This document shows, piece after piece, positions 6,956-14,354 of a DNA stretch of 14,354 nt. Location of the stretch: NCBI GenBank assembly GCA_016284575.1, contig JAEEPD010000140.1, positions 1 through 14,354 of the forward strand, written 5' to 3'. Origin of the DNA: Bacillota bacterium. GTDB lineage: Bacteria > Bacillota > Clostridia > Peptostreptococcales > Anaerovoracaceae. The translations under genes were made by a program, and so were the position numbers. The first letter of the stretch is position 1. Each line of letters opens with the position of its first letter. The notes under the pieces were generated by a model. That model was not told where the DNA came from, ran no database searches, and saw only the letters and a program-made list of their open reading frames with translations.

Positions 6956-7834
6956 TCAGTCCGCGGCCTTTATATCGAAAGTATCATACCCGATATTGAG
7001 CTCGTATACGGTCTTGCTGCCGTCGGGGGCCTCGAGTATGAGATTTGTCTGTCCGCCTCTGGTAAACTCCGCATTGACTATATAGTCCTCCAGCGCCGAC
7101 TGATAATCAATGCTGACCCTGCCAAAGCTCTCATCCTCCAGATAGACCTTGTAGCTGTCATCGAAGACGGCGCCTGCGCTGCCGCCATTCACCAGGGGCG
7201 TCGTTCTGTATGTGTTCCTGTTCACAAAGGAAAGGATCGACGCAGCCGTTATGATGACTATGCTGATGACGGCTCCGGCAGTCTTTATTTTTTTATCGTC
7301 GAAAATGGCGATGGGATACAGAAGCAGTGTGATGAAGCAGAATATGGCGCTCAGCAGGTGATGCGGGGGGAAGTACAGCGTTTTCGCCAGAAACTGCGAA
7401 TAGTGAACGCCAAGAAGCAGCAGGATGGGTGTCAGTATAAGCAGTCCCCACCACTTGTTCTGCTTCATATAGTAACCGAAAAAGCCCATGGGAACAGTGA
7501 GCAGCGTCCAGATGAACCAGTAGCGGTAAAATCCGAACAGGCCCCACCCCAGCTCCGAAAAGGGCACCTGGATCAGGTAGACCAGGGGCTGGCTGACCAG
7601 AAAGAACACGAAGCACTTCAGGGCGGAATCCTTAGGGGAGCTGCTGTTCATAATGATGAGTATCCCAAACAGGATCCAGACCTCGAAGCTTATGGTGATA
7701 TCCGCAAAGGATGTGTCCTTTGCCGACGGAAGCATCGCCATGATACCGGTATAGACACCTGCAAGGACCGCAAAAGCGAGCAGCCTTTTCCAGGTCAGGT
7801 CTATCCCTCCGAACAGTTTTTTGATTACAGGCAC
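6956..7834 (-). CDS. Uncharacterised seven-helix membrane protein
   Basis: I do not recognise the family. The preferred start is a GTG at 7834, because AAGGAGGG (7842-7849) lies seven bases before it; the longer frame opening at ATG 7879 has no ribosome binding site and begins against a terminator. This gives 292 residues. Hydrophobic segments are at about 17-35, 49-63, 72-90, 105-122, 127-143, 158-178 and 184-204. A loop rich in aromatic residues (FGFYRYWFIW, 100-109) precedes the fourth. Residues 205-292 form a soluble tail with alternating acidic and hydrophobic residues, probably outside the membrane. The gene follows the lysS terminator and has no obvious promoter of its own, so it may be reached by read-through from lysS or by a weak promoter I cannot see. 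A single-gene terminator follows. Confidence 0.75.
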   Translation of the reverse strand: MPVIKKLFGGIDLTWKRLLAFAVLAGVYTGIMAMLPSAKDTSFADITISFEVWILFGILIIMNSSSPKDSALKCFVFFLVSQPLVYLIQVPFSELGWGLFGFYRYWFIWTLLTVPMGFFGYYMKQNKWWGLLILTPILLLLGVHYSQFLAKTLYFPPHHLLSAIFCFITLLLYPIAIFDDKKIKTAGAVISIVIITAASILSFVNRNTYRTTPLVNGGSAGAVFDDSYKVYLEDESFGRVSIDYQSALEDYIVNAEFTRGGQTNLILEAPDGSKTVYELNIGYDTFDIKAAD

Positions 7835-7885
7835 TATCTGTCCCTCCTTAAATCTCTGTGCATTCTTAAATCTTATCATCCCGCG

Positions 7886-7921
7886 AAAAAGGACTGTCTG
7901 ATGGTTTCCTTCAAACAGTCC
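7886..7921 (-). terminator. Terminator of the ftsH-lysS operon
   Basis: Bases 7891-7901 and 7911-7921 form an 11-bp stem with one G-U pair and a 9-base loop. On the minus strand it ends in five T. It is 27 bp beyond the lysS stop and just before the membrane protein gene. Confidence 0.85.
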
Positions 7922-7948
7922 TTATGTTTTGTATAGACCGGCTATGCT

Positions 7949-9982
7949 CTAGTACAGCTTAGCGCCTGCGGGGATGTGGGGATCCACCATTATCAGGTGC
8001 AGCTTCTCTTCGCCCTCTTCCTCGTGGGCGGCAGAGAGCAGCATGCCGCAGGATTCCATGCCCATCATGGGTCTGGGCGGCAGGTTGACTATGGCAAGAA
8101 GGGTCTTGCCCAGCAGCTGCTCAGGCTCATAGTAGGCGTGGATGCCGGAGAGGATGACGCGGTCTGTGCCGGTGCCGTCGTCCAGGGTGAACTTCAGCAG
8201 CTTCTTGCTCTTGGGCACGGCCTCGCAGGTCTTGACCTTCACTGCGCGGAAGTCGCATTTGGAGAAATCCTCGAAGGGTACGTAATCTGTGAACAGGGGC
8301 TCTATGACGACCTTGCTGAAGTCGATGGGCTCTGCGCTTACGAAGGGATCAGCGGACTGTGCTCCGCAAATACCCTCAGAAGCCCCGGAATTGCCCTTCT
8401 TAGCGTCGTTAGCGCCCTCGGTGGACATTTTCCCGTCCGCAGCGCTTTCCTCGCCGATTTCGGCCTTTTCAGCCTCTTCGGAGGTGAATTCGGGACGCAG
8501 GGTCGGGAACAGCAGCACCTCCTGAATGGTCTGCTTGTTGGTCAGCAGCATTATCAGACGGTCGATGCCTATGCCCAGGCCGCCTGTGGGAGGCAGGCCG
8601 TATTCAAGGGCTCTTACGTAGTCGTAGTCCACGCGGCACTTTGCGTCCGGCTCCAGAGCCTTGCGCTCCTGCACCTGGCGCTCGAAGCGTCCCCTCTGGT
8701 CTATGGGGTCGTTCAGCTCGGAGAAGGCGTTTCCGAACTCCATGCAGTTGATGAAGAACTCAAAGCGCTCCGTAAATTCGGGATCGTCCGGCTTTCTCTT
8801 AGCCAGGGGGCTGATCTCCACGGGATAGTCGTATATGAATGTGGGTTGGACCAGCTTGTCCTCCACATATGCGTCGAAGAATTCCGCCAGGATGGCGCCG
8901 CGGCTGGGCACCTCGGGCAGCTCCACGTTGTGAGCCTTTGCGCAGGCGATGGCGTCCTCGTCGGTCTTCCAGTCGTCGAAATCCACGCCGGAATACTGCT
9001 TTACAGCATCCTTCATGGTGATGCGGCTCCAGTTATCGAAGTCGATGGTCTTGTCGCCGTAGGGGATGAGGCGGGTGCCGCAGACATTGTCGGCCAGGCG
9101 CTTGAACAGAGCCTCCACCAGATCCATTATGTCGTGGAAATCCGCGTAGGCCTGATAGCTCTCCATGGAGGTGAATTCCGGGTTGTGCTTGGGATCCATG
9201 CCCTCGTTTCTGAAGATGCGGCCGATCTCGTAGACGCGGTCGATGCCGCCCACGATGAGGCGCTTAAGATAGAGCTCCGTCTCGATGCGAAGCACCATGT
9301 CTGTATCGAGTGTATTGTGGTGAGTTGTGAAGGGACGGGCTGCTGCCCCGATCTCGAAGGGCGTGAGTATGGGGGTCTCAACCTCCAGATAACCCCTTTC
9401 GTTCATGAAGGAGCGGATCTCGTTCATGATCTTCGTGCGCTTCTTGAAGGTCTCCTTCACCTCCGGGTTCATGATCAGGTCCACATAGCGCTGGCGGTAG
9501 CGCAGCTCTGTGTCCGTAAGGCCGTGCCACTTGTCGGGCAGGGGACGCAGGCCCTTGGAAAGCAGGGTCAGCTCATTTGCTCTTACGGAAAGCTCTCCGG
9601 TCCTGGTGCGGAAGACCTCGCCGGTGATGCCGATGATGTCGCCCAGGTCCATCTTCTTGAAGGCGGCGTAGGGCTCGTCTCCCAGCTCGTCCCTGCGGAC
9701 GTAGATCTGGATGTCGCCCTGATCGTCCCTGAGATTGGCGAAGCTGGCCTTGCCCATGACCCGCTTGGTCATCATGCGGCCTGCCAGGGATACGATCTTG
9801 CCGGACTCTGCCTCTGCGGGAAGCTCTGCGAATTCCTTCTTGAGATCCCCCGAGTAGGCAGTCTGATTGAACTTGGTTATGGTATAAGGGTTCTTGCCCT
9901 CTGCCTGAAGGGCAGCGAGCTTGTCTTTTCTGATGAGATACTGTTCGTTTTCGTCCAGCATCTGATTTCTTTCTTCAGCCAT
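7949..9982 (-). CDS. lysS: Lysyl-tRNA synthetase (class II) with fused C-terminal tRNA-binding domain
   Basis: LysRS joins lysine to tRNA-Lys using ATP. This 677-residue version is far longer than the usual 490-510. Residues 1-145 hold the N-terminal OB-fold anticodon-binding domain (GRMMTKRVMGKASFANLRD, 68-86). The catalytic core follows: motif 1 around 194-208 (GYLEVETPILTP), motif 2 at 251-279 (GRIFRNEG, R257), motif 3 GGLGIGIDRL (467-476, R475). Normal LysRS ends near 500. Here a Glu/Ala/Gly/Ser-rich linker (about 500-555) leads to a second OB fold (575-677) of the EMAP-II/Arc1p/MetRS-C type: KSKKLLKFTLDDG, VILSGIHAYY, NLPPRPMMGMESCGMLLSA. That domain binds tRNA non-specifically and may raise affinity or promote dimerisation. 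The gene is last in the operon, 21 bp after greA, with GAGGGAG five bases before ATG. Confidence 0.97.
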   Translation of the reverse strand: MAEERNQMLDENEQYLIRKDKLAALQAEGKNPYTITKFNQTAYSGDLKKEFAELPAEAESGKIVSLAGRMMTKRVMGKASFANLRDDQGDIQIYVRRDELGDEPYAAFKKMDLGDIIGITGEVFRTRTGELSVRANELTLLSKGLRPLPDKWHGLTDTELRYRQRYVDLIMNPEVKETFKKRTKIMNEIRSFMNERGYLEVETPILTPFEIGAAARPFTTHHNTLDTDMVLRIETELYLKRLIVGGIDRVYEIGRIFRNEGMDPKHNPEFTSMESYQAYADFHDIMDLVEALFKRLADNVCGTRLIPYGDKTIDFDNWSRITMKDAVKQYSGVDFDDWKTDEDAIACAKAHNVELPEVPSRGAILAEFFDAYVEDKLVQPTFIYDYPVEISPLAKRKPDDPEFTERFEFFINCMEFGNAFSELNDPIDQRGRFERQVQERKALEPDAKCRVDYDYVRALEYGLPPTGGLGIGIDRLIMLLTNKQTIQEVLLFPTLRPEFTSEEAEKAEIGEESAADGKMSTEGANDAKKGNSGASEGICGAQSADPFVSAEPIDFSKVVIEPLFTDYVPFEDFSKCDFRAVKVKTCEAVPKSKKLLKFTLDDGTGTDRVILSGIHAYYEPEQLLGKTLLAIVNLPPRPMMGMESCGMLLSAAHEEEGEEKLHLIMVDPHIPAGAKLY

Positions 9983-10003
9983 AAAAACTCCCTCTGTTTC
10001 TGA

Positions 10004-10477
10004 CTATTTTCTGATCTCCAGGATCTTGTAGCTGAGGACTCCCATCTCGGTCTGAACGTCTACCTTTTCTCCGACCTTCTTGCCCAGCAGAGCCTTGCCC
10101 ACGGGGGATTCGTTGGAGATGCGGCCTTCGAAGGGATCAGCCTGGTTGATGCCCACGATGGCATACTCAAACTTTTCCTTGGTCTTCATGTCCTGAATAA
10201 CAACGGTGAGGCCCAGGTTTACGTGGTCCAGGGTGAGCTCATCCTCGGAAACGATGCGGACATTGCGCATCATGTTCTCCAGCTTGGCAATGCGCTCCTC
10301 CAGCTCGGCCTGCTCATCCTTTGCTGCATCGTATTCAGCATTTTCGGAAAGGTCGCCGTAGGACTTGGCTTCCTTCAGATGCTCGGACACCTCCTGGCGG
10401 CGTACGGATACCAGGTACTCGTGCTCCTGTACGATTTTGTCATAACCTTCTTGAGTAAGTAATATTTCTTCAGCCAT
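10004..10477 (-). CDS. greA: Transcription elongation factor GreA
   Basis: At 157 residues this is the standard GreA length. Residues 1-75 form the antiparallel coiled coil that enters the RNA polymerase secondary channel, with the tip motif GDLSENAEYDAAK; D42 and E45 are the acidic residues that stimulate cleavage of backtracked RNA. Residues 80-157 form the FKBP-like globular domain, with ISNESPVGKALLGKKVGE. GreA rescues stalled or backtracked polymerase. The AAGGAG lies seven bases before the ATG and overlaps the end of dusB, whose stop is 11 bp upstream. GreA next to lysS is a common arrangement in Bacillota. Confidence 0.97.
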   Translation of the reverse strand: MAEEILLTQEGYDKIVQEHEYLVSVRRQEVSEHLKEAKSYGDLSENAEYDAAKDEQAELEERIAKLENMMRNVRIVSEDELTLDHVNLGLTVVIQDMKTKEKFEYAIVGINQADPFEGRISNESPVGKALLGKKVGEKVDVQTEMGVLSYKILEIRK

Positions 10478-10488
10478 TTTAAACTCCT

Positions 10489-11463
10489 TTATTTCAGCCC
10501 GTCCAGGATATCCCTGAACTGTTCAATTGTTTCCGCTGTGTTTATGCGGGCCCGAAGCTCCGAGGAGCCCCGTATCCCTTTTGTATAAAAGCCTGCATGC
10601 TTTCGCATCTCCCTAAGGGCGGTGTATTCGCCCTTGTCCTGGGTGGTCAGCTCCAGCTGCTCCATTATCTTGTCTATGATCTCCTGTATGGAGGGTCTTG
10701 GGGGAAGAGGCCTTCCCTCCTCCAGAGCCCTGAGCTCCCGGAATATCCAGGGGTTTCCCAGAGCGCCTCTGGCCACCATGGCGGCGTCGCAGCCTGTGTA
10801 TTGTAACATATCCAGGCCGTCTTTTGCAGTAAAAATATCGCCGTTTCCGATGACAGGGATGCTTACAGCTTCCTTGACGCTTTTTATAGCGTCCCAGTCG
10901 GCTTTTCCGCTGTAGTACTGCTCCCTGGTCCTGCCGTGGACCGCTATGGCCGAGGCTCCGGCGCTCTCCATTTTTCTGGCGAATTCCGCCGGGGAGAAGC
11001 CGTCGCCAGAAGAAAAGCCCTTTCGCATCTTTATGGTGACGGGCTTTCCGCCTGAGGCCTTTACCGCTGCCTCGACGCAGCGGGCAGCCAGGTCCGGGGT
11101 CCTGAGAAGGGCTGAGCCTTCGCCGTTTTTGACCACCTTGGGCACAGGACAGCCCATGTTGATGTCTATCAGGACATTGGGCCAGTCCCTGAGCCTTTCC
11201 GCGGCTTCTGCCAGCATCTCCGGCTCCGAGCCGAAGAGCTGTATGCCCACGGGGCCATCCCTTGGGAGAATCTTAAGCAGGTGCTCCTCCGCCTTTCCTG
11301 AGAAGTGCAGGCCCTTGGCGCTGACCATCTCTGTGTAGCTGAGGGCTGCGCCCTCCTGTCTGCAGAGGGTCCTGAAGGACTCGTCCGTAAAGCCCGCAAG
11401 AGGGGCCAGATAGAAGGAACCCTCCAGGCTTTTCATGAAATTTTTAAAGTCCAGAGGGCTCAC
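10489..11463 (-). CDS. dusB: tRNA-dihydrouridine synthase (DusB/NifR3 family)
   Basis: This flavoenzyme of about 320 residues reduces specific uridines in the tRNA D-loop region to dihydrouridine using FMN and NADPH. The TIM-barrel FMN motifs are visible: YLAPLAGFTD (18-27) at strand 1, DINMGCPVPKV (100-110) with catalytic C105, KMRKGF, IAVHGRTREQYYSG, PVIGNGDI, and AAMVARGALGNPWIF binding the FMN phosphate. The C-terminal helical tRNA-recognition domain follows from about 245. The start is uncertain. The frame opens at a GTG (11463) only 5 bp after the ftsH stop, with GAGG immediately adjacent. An ATG ten codons in (11436) fits the usual family start better but has no ribosome binding site. 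Translational coupling to ftsH is likely. Confidence 0.95.
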   Translation of the reverse strand: MSPLDFKNFMKSLEGSFYLAPLAGFTDESFRTLCRQEGAALSYTEMVSAKGLHFSGKAEEHLLKILPRDGPVGIQLFGSEPEMLAEAAERLRDWPNVLIDINMGCPVPKVVKNGEGSALLRTPDLAARCVEAAVKASGGKPVTIKMRKGFSSGDGFSPAEFARKMESAGASAIAVHGRTREQYYSGKADWDAIKSVKEAVSIPVIGNGDIFTAKDGLDMLQYTGCDAAMVARGALGNPWIFRELRALEEGRPLPPRPSIQEIIDKIMEQLELTTQDKGEYTALREMRKHAGFYTKGIRGSSELRARINTAETIEQFRDILDGLK

Positions 11464-11468
11464 CTCGC

Positions 11469-13673
<2,205 letters not shown>

Positions 13674-13708
13674 CTATATATAAACCTCCGTTTAATTTAC
13701 GACATTTA

Positions 13709-13737
13709 ATAGTATCACAGCCTGTGCCTGAAAACAA
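13709..13737 (-). promoter_or_regulatory. Promoter of ftsH overlapping the tilS stop codon
   Basis: On the minus strand, TTGTTT (13732-13737) and TACTAT (13709-13714) are 17 bases apart. The tilS TGA (13715-13717) falls in the spacer. This would let ftsH-dusB-greA-lysS be expressed independently of tilS, though no terminator separates them. The -10 and spacing are good; the -35 is moderate. Confidence 0.6.
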
Positions 13738-14354
13738 CATTTCCCTTGGAAAATGAGGCTTCGTAGCCTCTGGGAAACTGTATCAGGGCGCCTCCGCGGT
13801 TGCGCTCCAGCGCATTCTGAAGCGAGTTCAGATGGACTGCGGCTATGTCTTCGGTCAGGCCTATCCCGGAAAAGATAAGCTTTATGACCCTTTTGAAGAC
13901 TGCAGGGTGCAGAGCGCGAAGCTTTTTCACGCTGCATGATACTTCAGTATCACCCGCAGACCTGCGAATATCAAGTGAAGTATTCATGAATTTTTCGGCC
14001 TCTGAGGACAGGTAATCATCGTCCTCCCGGGCGTTCTGGGACAGCCTGACAAGGACTTCTTTAAGGTTGGGATTGTATTCCTGCTCAAGCTGAGGCATCA
14101 GGCTCAGCCGCAGGCGGTTTCTCGTGTATGAAGGGTCTCCGTTGGTGCGGTCGTAGCGGGGTATCAGACCCTTTGCGATGCAGTATTTTTCTATTTCGAG
14201 CCTCGGAGTGTCCAGCAGAGGGCGGATGAGGCCGTCTTCTCTCTTGTATTCCATGGCTGCCAGGCCGTGTATGCCTGTGCCGCGCATTATGCGCATGAGC
14301 ACGGTCTCCGCCTGGTCGTCTCTGTTGTGATCCAGCGCGATCAGTACGGGAGCG
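13715..14354 (-). CDS. tilS: tRNA(Ile)-lysidine synthase, partial (N-terminus outside window)
   Basis: TilS attaches lysine to C34 of the CAU-anticodon tRNA-Ile, changing decoding from AUG to AUA and identity from Met to Ile. The frame stays open to the window edge, so the SGGxDS ATP loop is off the end. Visible is the family motif ALDHNRDDQAETVLMRIMRG, giving 212 residues in the window, followed by GLIRPLLDTPRLEIEKY and the central domain with DRTNGDPSYTRNRLR. The protein stops about 200 residues after DDQAET, whereas Bacillus TilS continues for over 300. It therefore appears to lack the C-terminal domain, like the short Aquifex form. It ends 41 bp before ftsH, with no hpt between as there is in Bacillus. 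Confidence 0.95.
   Translation of the reverse strand, partial: APVLIALDHNRDDQAETVLMRIMRGTGIHGLAAMEYKREDGLIRPLLDTPRLEIEKYCIAKGLIPRYDRTNGDPSYTRNRLRLSLMPQLEQEYNPNLKEVLVRLSQNAREDDDYLSSEAEKFMNTSLDIRRSAGDTEVSCSVKKLRALHPAVFKRVIKLIFSGIGLTEDIAAVHLNSLQNALERNRGGALIQFPRGYEASFSKGNVVFRHRL

Noticed and set aside
7976..10003. 675-codon open frame on the plus strand opposite lysS
   Set aside because: It mirrors lysS almost exactly. It arises because lysS avoids codons TTA, CTA and TCA, which would be stops on the other strand. It has no family resemblance, while the minus strand is clearly LysRS.

Overview
This window looks like the chromosome of a Gram-positive anaerobe of the Clostridia (Bacillota) with moderately high GC. 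The evidence is the tilS-ftsH-dusB-greA-lysS gene order, strong GGAGG-type ribosome binding sites, -35/-10 promoters of the SigA type, and a secreted protein with three S-layer homology (SLH) domains. The SLH domains imply a thick wall carrying secondary polymers. The exact genus cannot be read from the sequence. All protein genes lie on the minus strand except the SLH protein.

Left region (1-1050), accessory in character. Bases 4-230 hold no convincing gene but fold into a large structured RNA: a long closing stem, several perfect hairpins and a loop-to-distant-strand pseudoknot. The best family guess is the raiA motif, which I could not verify. Next comes a REP-like palindrome (236-266), a terminator for minus-strand transcription, a degraded remnant of a small exported protein, and a small XRE-type regulator with a clear promoter.

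Middle region (1084-7834). This holds a CbbX/SpoVK-type AAA+ ATPase with an acidic linker, an AbgB-like M20 amidohydrolase, a divergent plus-strand exported phosphodiester-glycosidase/SLH protein, and an unrecognised seven-helix membrane protein whose start is best moved to a GTG at 7834. Each has its own terminator, so these appear to be mostly single-gene units.

Right region (7949-14354). This is a housekeeping operon read right to left: tilS (cut by the window edge), ftsH, dusB, greA, lysS. A good promoter for ftsH overlaps the tilS stop codon. The ftsH-dusB gap is 5 bp, dusB-greA 11 bp and greA-lysS 21 bp; a terminator follows lysS. The products deal with tRNA and translation (TilS makes lysidine on tRNA-Ile, DusB makes dihydrouridine, LysRS charges tRNA-Lys), RNA polymerase rescue (GreA) and membrane protein quality control (FtsH).

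Three genes of this operon depart from the usual form. LysRS carries an extra C-terminal tRNA-binding domain, FtsH has a long charged tail, and TilS appears to lack the usual C-terminal domain. No hpt gene sits between tilS and ftsH, unlike Bacillus. I see no CRISPR array, tRNA, rRNA or intact insertion sequence.
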